A stretch of 40,567 nucleotides of DNA from a candidate division WOR-3 bacterium. GTDB taxonomy: Bacteria > Hydrothermota > Tepidihabitantia > Tepidihabitantales > Tepidihabitantaceae. A model generated the notes under the pieces. It was not told where the DNA came from. It saw only the letters and a program-made list of their open reading frames with translations, and did no database searches. The stretch covers positions 1 through 40,567 of the forward strand of contig VGIR01000018.1 in the NCBI GenBank assembly GCA_016867815.1, written 5' to 3'. Below, one piece after another: positions 23,318 to 31,488 of this stretch (its first letter is position 1; every line of letters starts with the position of its first letter). A program made the position numbers and the translations under genes.

Positions 23318-24321
23318 CGGCTCAGTGTCTGCCGCGTCGCCGCTATCTTCTCTGCGTTCTGGCGGTCGATGATGCGTCCGATGTAGTAGCCGATGGTCGT
23401 CACCTCAACTGCTATGCACATGCCCGTCAGCGCCATCGGTAGCATGGTCAGGACCGAACCGTCGTCCGGCATGTCGTTCAGCGGCCCGGTCCTACCGTAG
23501 TGAAGCGGTCCTGCAAGCAGAAAGAAGCCCGCGCCCGCAGCGAGTGCGGGTATCACCGCGCCGATGGCGCAACTCGTCCGCCACTCCTTGCCTTCTTCCG
23601 GCAGCGGCAACGCGGGTGGTCGCGTGCGGTCGAGCTTGTCGCCGGCTATGTAGCCGGCGGTCGTGCCGACCGCGGTCAGGCAGCAGGCCGTGGTCCAGAA
23701 AATCGGGTGGTTGACCGAGTAGACGGGTACGGTGATGTTCTGGTCGAGGCAGTTGGCCGCAGATCCCTGGCCTACGCCCTTCTTGATGCCGGCCCACGAA
23801 CCGATGCAGCCGCCGAGAGCCGACCCGGCAGTCGCACCTGCCATGGTCATGTGGTACCGGTTCTCGGTCATCAGCGACGGAGTGGTAGGGGAATCCTCGG
23901 CACCGGACTCGGCGTTCCCGCTCGGCTCATCCCGCAGCGGCCGCGATTCCACCTCGCGCCAGAATGCCCTCAGGCTGGGTGCGACGGTCGTATCGGTCTT
24001 CTGCTGCTCGGCGACGAAATCACGATAGTCGATGAGAAAGCGGATCCTCTCCAACTGACCGGGCAGGATGCGGTAGTAGACCGGCACCAGCGTATCGCCG
24101 TCAGCCTGTGCCACTTTGGCGTAGACCTGAGACCCGGGCAGGCCGAGAATCACGGCGTACCGGAAGTTCACCGAGTTCGGGAACAGGTGGAAGCTGTCGC
24201 GTTGGGCACGACGAATGGTGTCTCCGAACGCAGTCTTGATGCGGACGACCGTCGGCTCCGAGGCCGCGGCAAAGGTAGCAACGGCCGCAAGCAGAACCAG
24301 CGCGGTTCCTTTGTGGCTCAT
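23314..24321 (-). CDS. Exported protein of unknown function, paralogue A
   Basis: This 335-residue protein has a signal peptide (MSHKGTALVLLAAVATFAAA). An N-terminal beta-like domain contains IKTAFGDTIRRAQRDSFHLF followed by PNSVNFRYAVI, and an LERIRFLIDYRDFVAE helix-strand element. After a variable linker the C-terminal half has several Gly/Ala-rich hydrophobic segments (AGSALGGCIGSWAG; AVGTTAGYIAGDKLDR) that look like membrane helices. It is clearly paralogous to the upstream gene, which shares the DTFHLFPNSV and LERIRFLVDNRDFVA blocks. The ATGA overlap with that gene (24318-24321) indicates translational coupling. I do not recognise the family. Confidence 0.75.
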   Translation of the reverse strand: MSHKGTALVLLAAVATFAAASEPTVVRIKTAFGDTIRRAQRDSFHLFPNSVNFRYAVILGLPGSQVYAKVAQADGDTLVPVYYRILPGQLERIRFLIDYRDFVAEQQKTDTTVAPSLRAFWREVESRPLRDEPSGNAESGAEDSPTTPSLMTENRYHMTMAGATAGSALGGCIGSWAGIKKGVGQGSAANCLDQNITVPVYSVNHPIFWTTACCLTAVGTTAGYIAGDKLDRTRPPALPLPEEGKEWRTSCAIGAVIPALAAGAGFFLLAGPLHYGRTGPLNDMPDDGSVLTMLPMALTGMCIAVEVTTIGYYIGRIIDRQNAEKIAATRQTLSR

Positions 24322-25298
24322 GGCTGCGCCTGTCGGCCGAGCGCCCGGCGTCGCATCTCGGCATCCTCTGCTTTCCTGCGGTCCATGGCGCGGCCGATGC
24401 GGTACCCGATGGTCGCAGCCTCAACGGTTATGCAGAGTCCGGTGAAAGCCATCGGCAGCGCCGTCCAATTGTCTGGGTCGTTGTCGATTTGGGCAAACCA
24501 GTCTGCTAGCACGCCGTACCGGGAGGAAGCGGTGAGCCAGAACACCGTGAACCCGAGAACCACACCTGGGACGAGAGCGCCGAGGGCAAGGCCCGTGCGC
24601 CAGTTGGTGCTTTCCTTCAGTTCAGACATCGTGACGGTCTGCTTGCGGTCGAGTCTATCGCCCAGCGCGTAACCCGCTGCGGTCCCGATGGCCGTGATGC
24701 CGCACGATGCTCCCCAGAACACGGCCGAATTGACTCTGTAATGCGCGACTGCCGGCAGGCAGCACTCTTTGGGCTCATCGGTGTACGAATATGTGATCCC
24801 GGCGTGTGACCCGAGGCAGCCGCCTGCGACCGAGCCCAGGGTGGCTCCGTGCAGCGCATAGTCATACCGGTTCTCAGTCGTCCCAGGAACAGCCGGTTCG
24901 CCGGGCGGCTGCTCCTCGATCGAACGCCAGAAGGCGGCCAGCGATTGTGCCGCGCCGGCGTCGGACGCGACTTCCTTGGCTACAAAGTCACGATTGTCAA
25001 CGAGGAAGCGGATTCTCTCCAGCTGGGTGGGCGCGAGACGGAAGTCGACCTCCCAGACGGTATCGTTTCCTGCCAGTGTAACCTCGGCGCGTATCTCCGG
25101 GCCGCGCCGCTCGACGATGACGGCGTGCTGGAACCCGACCGAATTGGGGAACAGATGAAAGGTGTCGCGCTCAGACCGGTCAATCGTATCGCCGACCGCA
25201 TCACTCACCCGGATGACCGTCGGCTCCTGGTCGGCGGCGAGTGCCACTGCCGCCAGCAGCAGAACGGCGAGAAGAACGGCCCGTCGGGCAGAATCCAC
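24318..25298 (-). CDS. Exported protein of unknown function, paralogue B
   Basis: This 326-residue protein has the same layout as its downstream neighbour. A signal peptide (LLAVLLLAAVALAADQ) precedes the domain with SDAVGDTIDRSERDTFHLFP, then LERIRFLVDNRDFVAK. Gly-rich hydrophobic segments follow (GSVAGGCLGSHAG; AIGTAAGYALGDRLDRK; LALGALVPGVVLGFTVFWL). The shared G-D-R motif after each Gly-rich helix (GDKLDR / GDRLDR) is conserved between the two copies. GTG 25298 is taken as the start, since a promoter with perfect TTGACA ends 7 bases before it. The pair arose by tandem duplication; function is unknown. Confidence 0.75.
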   Translation of the reverse strand: MDSARRAVLLAVLLLAAVALAADQEPTVIRVSDAVGDTIDRSERDTFHLFPNSVGFQHAVIVERRGPEIRAEVTLAGNDTVWEVDFRLAPTQLERIRFLVDNRDFVAKEVASDAGAAQSLAAFWRSIEEQPPGEPAVPGTTENRYDYALHGATLGSVAGGCLGSHAGITYSYTDEPKECCLPAVAHYRVNSAVFWGASCGITAIGTAAGYALGDRLDRKQTVTMSELKESTNWRTGLALGALVPGVVLGFTVFWLTASSRYGVLADWFAQIDNDPDNWTALPMAFTGLCITVEAATIGYRIGRAMDRRKAEDAEMRRRALGRQAQP

Positions 25299-25305
25299 TG
25301 CCGAG

Positions 25306-25334
25306 ATGCTATTGACTCGGGGTTACATTGTCAA
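25306..25334 (-). promoter_or_regulatory. Sigma70-like promoter at a GTG start
   Basis: On the minus strand TTGACA (25334-25329), a 17-base spacer and TAGCAT (25311-25306). The expected start site is at or within two bases of the GTG at 25298. Confidence 0.55.
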
Positions 25335-25349
25335 GCGTCCGCGAGCACC

Positions 25350-25462
25350 GAGAAGGGATGGAGGGATCAAGGGAGCCGGGGATCGAGTGAGAGGAGGAGT
25401 CACGAACTCCGGTCATGATGGTTGGTTCTTGTCTTCATCTGCGTCCATCTGTGGTTGTCGGA
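25350..25462. repeat. Phrase-like repeat fragments
   Basis: gggatggagggatcaaggga (from 25356) followed by gccggggatcgagtgagagg resembles the pstB2 repeat at 9553. cttcatctgcgtccatctgt (from 25433) is a second short-unit phrase. Neither forms a long palindrome here. Confidence 0.45.
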
Positions 25463-25476
25463 TGCTTCCCGCCAGG

Positions 25477-25509
25477 TCAAAAGGAAGCCGCCCGCAAAGA
25501 GCGGGCGGC
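25477..25509 (-). terminator. Rho-independent terminator of the C25 peptidase gene
   Basis: Read on the minus strand, GCCGCCCGC-TCTTT-GCGGGCGGC is followed by TTCCTTTTGACC, a 9-bp stem with a downstream T-rich tract, 20 bases after the stop codon. Confidence 0.85.
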
Positions 25510-25529
25510 CCGGGAGTTGGATCGCAGTC

Positions 25530-28500
25530 CTAGCGGACGATGGCCACGCGCCGGGACAGGGTCTGGTCGCCGGACGTCATCCGCAGATAGTAGACACCGG
25601 CCGGCATTGACCGCAGGTCGAGCCGGAACGGCGAAGGTCTCTGTTCGAATGTCGAATGGACCAGACGACCCTGAGCATCGTAGACGCGCAGAGACGAGGG
25701 CCCGGAAAGGGGAGTGGAGAACCGGATATTGACTGCGTTCGTTGCCGGGTTGGGGTAGGCTTCCAGTCTGTAGCTTGAGGCCTGCGGCTTGGGGTCGGGT
25801 TCGGCTACGCCCACGTTCGCGTCATACCAGTCCTGGGCGCGCTGGCAGGCGTCGAGGTAGGTCGCCGAATCACCGGCCGCCACGAACGCGAGGGCGACGC
25901 GCCGGTCCCCGCCCTGCGGCAGGCCCAGCGGGCCGGTGGAAACCGCGATCGACCAGTTGTAGGGGCGGTCAGAGCCTTGTGTGCCGAGCGAGCCGGTCAT
26001 GATGCGGTACTTCATGTCGTTGCTCAAACCGGAGTCGGAGTCAACGTAGCGGCCGTGGTCGATGCAGGCGAGCCTGGCGGCTGCTTCATGGGTCAGGAGT
26101 TTCACTCCGCACCAGCGGTTCCGGGATAGGACGTTGCGCATGAAGGCGGTGGCCTGGCCGGCGTCGGTGAAGGCGACGTCATGCAGCCGGTCCGTGGCAA
26201 CGACGTCGAAGTCGGCAAGGATGCCGGCGTGGGCGGTGACCGCCTCGCCGCCCCCGTTGTGCACGTCATAGACCATGATTACCCAGTCATTGTTCCCGGG
26301 GTCATCTACTCCCAGAGCGTGCTGCTGGACCGTGACGTTGTGGGCGTTGGAGTGACCGGCGTCGTTGAAGGCGGACGTCATGTACTCGTCGGCGTTCCAC
26401 ATCGGGGCGCGGGAGCGGACGCTGTCCACCAGCCGCCAGTCGCTGTCATACCCGCTATCCAGGTTGTAGAAACGGTCGGCGACGTACTCCGGGCACCCAA
26501 CAAGACAGAAGCTCGCGGCTCTCAGACTCGACGTATCGTTCTGCGGGAAGCGGAATCCCCGGCCCCTGCAACCACCCTCGCGGTCGTAGCCGGCGGTGCC
26601 GCGGGCAGTGATGGTCAGCGCGACCTGACCGGTGTCGATGTCGGCGCAGGTCCGGCCCGGATAGCCAAGCACGACTTCGAATTCGAAGTCCCAATTCGAA
26701 CCGCCGCCGGCGACACGGGCGAGAAATCGCAGGCCTGAGCCGGGTTCGGCGTCCGGCGCGGCCGCGATGCTGAGGCTGGGCGTTGTCGCGGAGTCCCCGG
26801 CAGCAATGTTGCCATAGTCCGCGGTCGAATCCAGCACCGAGCCCCGCCCGCCCGTGATCTGCAGCACCACGCTCGCGTCGTCGGCATCGCCGCTGCCCGT
26901 GTTGGCAACGGTGAGAACCAGGTTCGCGGTCTCTCCCGGTTCGAGGATGCCGTTGGGATTGGACTGGTTTGCGTCGTCTATCCGGCTGCGGCGGTACGTC
27001 ACGTACGGTTCCGGCACGCCGGCCTTGACGACTACGTCCCTGGTCCCGGCCAGCTGGTTGTGACCGGTGGCGGTCAGCTTCAGTGTGCCGACCGTGACCG
27101 GGTGGATTGCCAGCGAGACCTGGCCCGAGCCATCGGTCTGTCCGGTGGCGAATACCTCGCCGCCTTTCCAGGCGCACACGCGCGCGCCCGCGAATCCCGG
27201 CGTCACTGTGACCGAGAGATTCTGCCCGCCGGTTGATATCGTGTCGGCAGCCGAGACCGCAAGCTGGCCCGGCGCTTCAGTCCAGATGTCGATGGCCGGG
27301 TCGCCGAGCAGGTTGAACTCGGTCATACACCAGCGCCAGAGGGAGTTGTTCTGGGCCGGGCCCGCGTACTCCTCGCGCGACCGGCTGTGGGCCGTGCCGA
27401 TGACGTACTCCTGCGAATGGAAAAGGTGGTCGTAGAACCGGATGCAGAGCTTTTCCGACGGGCCCATCGAAGGCGGCGTGCCCCAGCCGTAGCGCGAGTT
27501 CATCATCACGGCGATGCAGCCCGCCGAGTCACAGTTGAGCGCGATTTCGGCGAGGCAGTCCTCGGCTTCGAAGTTGCCCGGCGTGCAGGCCAGAGAAGTC
27601 ATGATGCTGTAGCGCCGGCGATTGCGCTGCTGCGAGGCGCTGCTGCTCAGGTAGATGGGCGTGCCATTCTCGTCATAGACACCGCCCTCGTTGCCGTGGC
27701 CGGCCGGGTCGAACAAAGCGAAACCGTTATCGAACGAATCCCGCACGACGCCGGCGCCGGGCGGGTTCTCCAGCTTGACGTCGGTCCAGCCGGACGGGGT
27801 GAGGTTGGCGATGGAGTCGTTCACGAACTTGCCGTGGTAGCCGATGTTGTACCAGAGCCAGCCGGAAGGCAGCAAGTTCCGCTTGATGTAGTCGGTGGCC
27901 GGGTTCCCCTCATAAGTCTTCACCTTGGCGATGAAGTTCCGGACCTGGGAGGCGCGGTCGACCGGGGCCCGGCCGGTTATGACATCGGCATAGAAGTCGA
28001 CCGAGTCGGACATCTCGCCGAACAGGTCATTGTCGTTTGAGTCCCACGAATAGTCGAGGTCGCCGAAGTAGAGGTCGGTCGGGATGTCGCCGGTTTCATC
28101 ACCGACGCTGACGCGGATGCGGCGCGACGGCACTTGCGCGTTGTCTCCGGCCAGCAGCACGTACGACAGACCGCGGTGCTCGAAGAAGTTACGGATGCAA
28201 TTGCGGGTCTTTTCTTGCAGGTCCCGGCCTTCGTAGTTGCGGCCGATCCACTCCTTGGTGCGGATCTCTGCCCGCAGGCCGCGGCTGCTCCGGTAGTCGG
28301 CAAACGGCACGAACTCGGGAGCGAGGGCGTCGTTCGTGATGATGAGGTAGTTGATCTCCGGCAGACCGGCCTTGGCCGCCAGCGGCGAGAACCGCTCCAG
28401 GTCTTCGGGGTTCTGCACCAGCGAGCGCAACCCGGCAAGGGCCCGGTCGTGCTGCGACGGCGTCAGGGTCGTTCTGTCCGCACCTTCCACATAGTCCACC

Positions 28501-28994
28501 TTCACCATTAGCTGCGTGTGCAGCGAGAGCAATCCCGACCGGGGCCGCAACGAGAACGGCGACACCCGGACCGCGACCACCCGGAACCCGGCGGCGGAGC
28601 CGGAGTGATACCCAAGCAGGATGCCGGCCGGGAAGGGTGTGTTGGAAGCATAGACTTGCGCGTCCGGAGGAACCCAGGCCGCGGCCTGCTTCGAAAGGGG
28701 ATAGGGAGGCTGGGCCGGCACGACGTTGTAGACGCCCAGTTCGGTCACGGCCAGCGGCGTGACGGAAACGCCGGTCACCTGCGCGTTCGCGGGAATGGCG
28801 AGCGTAACCGCTACCTCGGGCAGCGACGGCTTGCCCGGGTCGGGCGACAGGGCTCCCTGGGGGAGTTCGACCACATCGAACCCGTTGAGCGACGAGAACC
28901 GGACAGCGCCCGGGCTCGTGTTCAGCGTATGAATCACGGTTTCGGCAAGCAAAAGGGCCGGCACAAAGGCGAATAGAATCAGAGCTCTCTTCAA
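25530..28994 (-). CDS. C25-family (gingipain-like) cysteine peptidase with C-terminal sorting-like domain
   Basis: The start is TTG 28994 with GGAGG 4 bases upstream; the longer ATG frame from 29090 lacks a signal peptide at its N-terminus. The 1154-residue protein has a signal peptide (LKRALILFAFVPALLLAE) and a propeptide-like domain (to about 185). The C25 caspase-like domain (about 210-590) has catalytic His433 (DPAGHGNEGG) and Cys470 (MTSLACTPGNFE). Ig-like domains follow (LSVTVTPGFAGARVCAWKGG; ILEPGETANLVLTVANTGSG), then a long beta-rich region. The C-terminus is a sorting-like domain (LEAYPNPATNAVNIRFSTPL to SRRVAIVR). Such proteins are secreted, and the tail matches the type A sorting / FlgD-like fold used by type IX secretion. 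Confidence 0.9.
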   Translation of the reverse strand: MKRALILFAFVPALLLAETVIHTLNTSPGAVRFSSLNGFDVVELPQGALSPDPGKPSLPEVAVTLAIPANAQVTGVSVTPLAVTELGVYNVVPAQPPYPLSKQAAAWVPPDAQVYASNTPFPAGILLGYHSGSAAGFRVVAVRVSPFSLRPRSGLLSLHTQLMVKVDYVEGADRTTLTPSQHDRALAGLRSLVQNPEDLERFSPLAAKAGLPEINYLIITNDALAPEFVPFADYRSSRGLRAEIRTKEWIGRNYEGRDLQEKTRNCIRNFFEHRGLSYVLLAGDNAQVPSRRIRVSVGDETGDIPTDLYFGDLDYSWDSNDNDLFGEMSDSVDFYADVITGRAPVDRASQVRNFIAKVKTYEGNPATDYIKRNLLPSGWLWYNIGYHGKFVNDSIANLTPSGWTDVKLENPPGAGVVRDSFDNGFALFDPAGHGNEGGVYDENGTPIYLSSSASQQRNRRRYSIMTSLACTPGNFEAEDCLAEIALNCDSAGCIAVMMNSRYGWGTPPSMGPSEKLCIRFYDHLFHSQEYVIGTAHSRSREEYAGPAQNNSLWRWCMTEFNLLGDPAIDIWTEAPGQLAVSAADTISTGGQNLSVTVTPGFAGARVCAWKGGEVFATGQTDGSGQVSLAIHPVTVGTLKLTATGHNQLAGTRDVVVKAGVPEPYVTYRRSRIDDANQSNPNGILEPGETANLVLTVANTGSGDADDASVVLQITGGRGSVLDSTADYGNIAAGDSATTPSLSIAAAPDAEPGSGLRFLARVAGGGSNWDFEFEVVLGYPGRTCADIDTGQVALTITARGTAGYDREGGCRGRGFRFPQNDTSSLRAASFCLVGCPEYVADRFYNLDSGYDSDWRLVDSVRSRAPMWNADEYMTSAFNDAGHSNAHNVTVQQHALGVDDPGNNDWVIMVYDVHNGGGEAVTAHAGILADFDVVATDRLHDVAFTDAGQATAFMRNVLSRNRWCGVKLLTHEAAARLACIDHGRYVDSDSGLSNDMKYRIMTGSLGTQGSDRPYNWSIAVSTGPLGLPQGGDRRVALAFVAAGDSATYLDACQRAQDWYDANVGVAEPDPKPQASSYRLEAYPNPATNAVNIRFSTPLSGPSSLRVYDAQGRLVHSTFEQRPSPFRLDLRSMPAGVYYLRMTSGDQTLSRRVAIVR

Positions 28995-29000
28995 GAATCC

Positions 29001-29060
29001 TCCGAAGTCAGTTGTTTCCAGGTCAATTGTAGATTGTATATATCCCGGCCAACGAGCGCA
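29001..29060 (-). promoter_or_regulatory. AT-rich promoter-like segment upstream of the peptidase
   Basis: On the minus strand the stretch TATATACAATCTACAATTGA lies upstream of the GGAGG site, in otherwise GC-rich DNA. It offers two TACAAT-like -10 hexamers but no convincing -35. Confidence 0.3.
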
Positions 29061-29188
29061 AGAAGAAAACCGGCTCACCGACTCGTGCACGCTACGCTCA
29101 GCGCTCCGCCACGCGTCCCGGTCGGATTCTCACGGAGACAGGCTGCAGGCCCGGAAAGCGGCCGGGGAGAACGGTCCCGGGCCCGGAG

Positions 29189-30544
29189 CTAGCGTGCCTG
29201 CGGCGACCGGTGAGCGTTGGTCAGCCGCCCCAACCTATGCCAGTAGCGGTGGCAGGAGTAGAAGAGCGCGGACGCGCTCATGTTAAGATGGCCGTAGATG
29301 TAGGTGAGGGGGTTGAGGCCGTGGACCCCAAGAGCAGGGGCGTGTCCGGGCCTGGTCAGCGGGCTGAATTCGGCGACCAGGGTCTCATATGCGGCCGCTG
29401 TCGCATCCACCACCCGGGTCCAGTCCATCTGTGCAACGCGATCCGTTGCCTGGCGGCAAAGCCGGTCATACCGGGCCTGGGGCAAGCTGCAGACCCGCTC
29501 GACACAGCGGGCGAACTCGGCAGGCGGCGTCTCTCTGGGCAGTCTTCGGCCCACAGCGTCGTCAACCAGTTCGTCAACTGTCTCGTTGGCGAGACCGATA
29601 ACCGGCGTTCCCGAGGCAAGCGCCTCGATTACGGTCAGGGACTGGACTTCCAGCCGGGAGGCCGAGACGAAGGCGTGGGTATCAGCCAGGCACGCCGGTA
29701 TCGCAGACTGGTCCAGCTGGCCGAGGAACTCGACGTTGTTCAGACCGTGCTCGGAGGCGAAGCGGCGCAGTCTTCTCTCGTAGCCCGGGACAAGCGTCTT
29801 GCCGACCAACCGCAAGCGGTAGTCCGGCGGCAGGTGCGCAAGCATCTCCAGCAGGTACATCTGGTTCTTGCGTTCGGAGAGGAAGCCGATGAAGCAGAGA
29901 TTGCGTGCCCTGCCGTCCATGTCGGCAAAGCGGCCGGTGCGGAAACGCGCCAGGTCGCGGCCGTTCGAGATAGGGAAGACCCGGGCCCGGAGCGGGTACT
30001 CGCGCAGCGCCCGGATTACCGAGTCGTTGATGGCTACGATGCCGTCGCAGTCAGCGAGGAAGCGGCTGATGTAGGAGTGAACTACGGGCTGCACCAGCCG
30101 GCGGGCTCGGAACCCCGGCAGCTCACAGGCGCCGAACTCGAGGATCCGGTTGGGAAGACCGTGAAGGGTTATGACAAACGGGATCGAGTGGCCAAGCGCG
30201 TAGTACTGGGCTATCGCCCCTAGCATTATCGGGTCGTGGCTGTGGACTATTTCCGGTCGGAACTCGTCCAGCCAGGCGATGGTCCTGTTGCAGGTGGAGC
30301 GGTCGAGCGACGGGTAGTAGACCTGGTCGGGCCCGGCGCTGGCCACGGTCAGTACCTTCACGCCGCGGCTATTCGTCGCCAGCGCGGTTCTCTCACCCGG
30401 GCAGAGCAGGAGGACCTCGCAACGCTCGGCCAGATGCCGCGTCAGTTCGTGCGCCACAATACCTCCGCCTCCGCCGGAGTTCTCCGGGAAAATCGAAGCA
30501 ACTGCGACGCGCCTACCGCAACTGCGCAAGGCGCTATCTTCCAT
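29189..30544 (-). CDS. GT4-family glycosyltransferase
   Basis: This 451-residue GT-B enzyme has an N-terminal Rossmann half with the glycine-rich acceptor loop FPENSGGGGGIVAHELTRHL and HSHDPIMLGAIAQYY. The C-terminal donor-binding half has FIGFLSERKNQMYLLEMLAH, RLVGKTLVPGYERRL and the EX7E motif in RLEVQSLTVIEALASGTPVI. It is likely cytoplasmic and builds an exopolysaccharide, lipopolysaccharide or glycolipid; donor and acceptor are unknown. The C-terminal extension after residue 400 is unusual and ends RLTNAHRSPQAR. The ATG at 30544 has no obvious Shine-Dalgarno, and it lies 12 bases after the short chimeric ORF at 30557. Confidence 0.88.
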   Translation of the reverse strand: MEDSALRSCGRRVAVASIFPENSGGGGGIVAHELTRHLAERCEVLLLCPGERTALATNSRGVKVLTVASAGPDQVYYPSLDRSTCNRTIAWLDEFRPEIVHSHDPIMLGAIAQYYALGHSIPFVITLHGLPNRILEFGACELPGFRARRLVQPVVHSYISRFLADCDGIVAINDSVIRALREYPLRARVFPISNGRDLARFRTGRFADMDGRARNLCFIGFLSERKNQMYLLEMLAHLPPDYRLRLVGKTLVPGYERRLRRFASEHGLNNVEFLGQLDQSAIPACLADTHAFVSASRLEVQSLTVIEALASGTPVIGLANETVDELVDDAVGRRLPRETPPAEFARCVERVCSLPQARYDRLCRQATDRVAQMDWTRVVDATAAAYETLVAEFSPLTRPGHAPALGVHGLNPLTYIYGHLNMSASALFYSCHRYWHRLGRLTNAHRSPQAR

Positions 30545-30556
30545 CTGGTGGTGTCG

Positions 30557-30796
30557 TCACCAGGGAGTGTTCCCGGCTTTCGTTCCGTGCGGCCAGTACT
30601 GCAGCGACACACCGAAGCCGAACTCGGGGCCGCGGTATTCGTCGACATTGTCGAATCGGCTCAGGTGCAGTTCCGGCACTACGCGGAGCTTGTCGCCCAC
30701 CGACGCGCCGACGAAGATCTCGGTCTCAAGCCACTGGGCAGTGGCGGAGACACACAGCAGGCTGCGTATGGCCGGTAGTACGAACTTGAGTTTCAC
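30557..30796 (-). pseudogene. Chimeric short ORF: duplicated signal peptide plus barrel-like tail
   Basis: The start is GTG 30796 behind GGAGG. The first 27 or so residues (VKLKFVLPAIRSLLCVSATA followed by QWLETEI) are nearly identical to the start of the 788-residue propeller protein at 39725, because the DNA belongs to a 237-bp duplication. At residue 28 the two diverge completely. This ORF continues for only 52 residues (VGDKLRVVPELHLSRFDNVD then GPEFGFGVSLQYWP), which look like the last strands of an outer-membrane barrel. It is likely the remnant of a recombination between two genes that shared a 5' cassette. It could still be a small exported protein. Confidence 0.6.
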
Positions 30797-30951
30797 GCAA
30801 CCTCCTATTATTGCATGACCTAGCTGCGCCAATCTTGCCGCAAGCCGGGCCGCTTGTCAAGCCCATCCGGCTGGCCACTTCTCAGCCTCGCGCCATGGTG
30901 TCGACGCCTTCCGGGCACAAGTGCCGGGCAGTGCCGCTGACCGCCTGCGGT
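30715..30951. repeat. 237-bp direct duplication, copy 1
   Basis: This segment matches 39644-39880 with 7 mismatches and no gaps, same orientation, offset 8929. On the minus strand it holds the region upstream of a gene, its GGAGG ribosome site, GTG start and signal-peptide codons. The right edge of the match falls in a perfect hairpin (CTGACCGC-CT-GCGGTCAG, 30937-30954). Confidence 0.9.
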
Positions 30952-31488
30952 CAGCAGGATACTGGCAGCCATAGCGCTCTGCACAAGTGCGCATCTCATT
31001 TTTCCGGTCCTCACGGCTATTCAGGCCGGCCAGTGGACGCCATGCCCGGCGTTCGCCCTGTCCTCGCGTTCGATGTGGCTGAGGTCGATTGTCGGCATGC
31101 ACGGCTTCTCTCCCCGCCGGAGATGTTACGGTCTGCGTCTGGAACGGTCGTCATCGTTTCCGCCACCCCCGGCATTTCGGGCCTCCCGCTCCCGTCCGTC
31201 AACCGCGCGGTCGGTCGTTCCGCGCCGCGATCTTCTTCGAAACAGTCCAGATTCGTTCTCCTTCCCACTTCTTCCCAGGCGAGCCTACGTCACTGCCAGT
31301 TGTATCAGGTGGCTGGCGCGTGACACGCAGCGCCTGCCTTGGTCCGGTCGGGGCGAATCGCGCCGGGACGGCTGCGAGGTTCCCAGAGATGGCAATCTAC
31401 CGACCTGCAGCACAACCATGGTCTGCATGGTACGCCGGCTTCGTGGTTCGAGTTCACAACAGGTCGTCTGCCCTCAGGCCCATGGCTG
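30952..31488. other. Gene-poor stretch
   Basis: No ORF has a ribosome site, domain or consistent codon pattern here. Overlapping plus-strand frames at 31073-31705 are Arg/Ser/Pro-rich shadows that run into the opposite strand of the PQQ-type gene. It may be decayed sequence. Confidence 0.5.
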
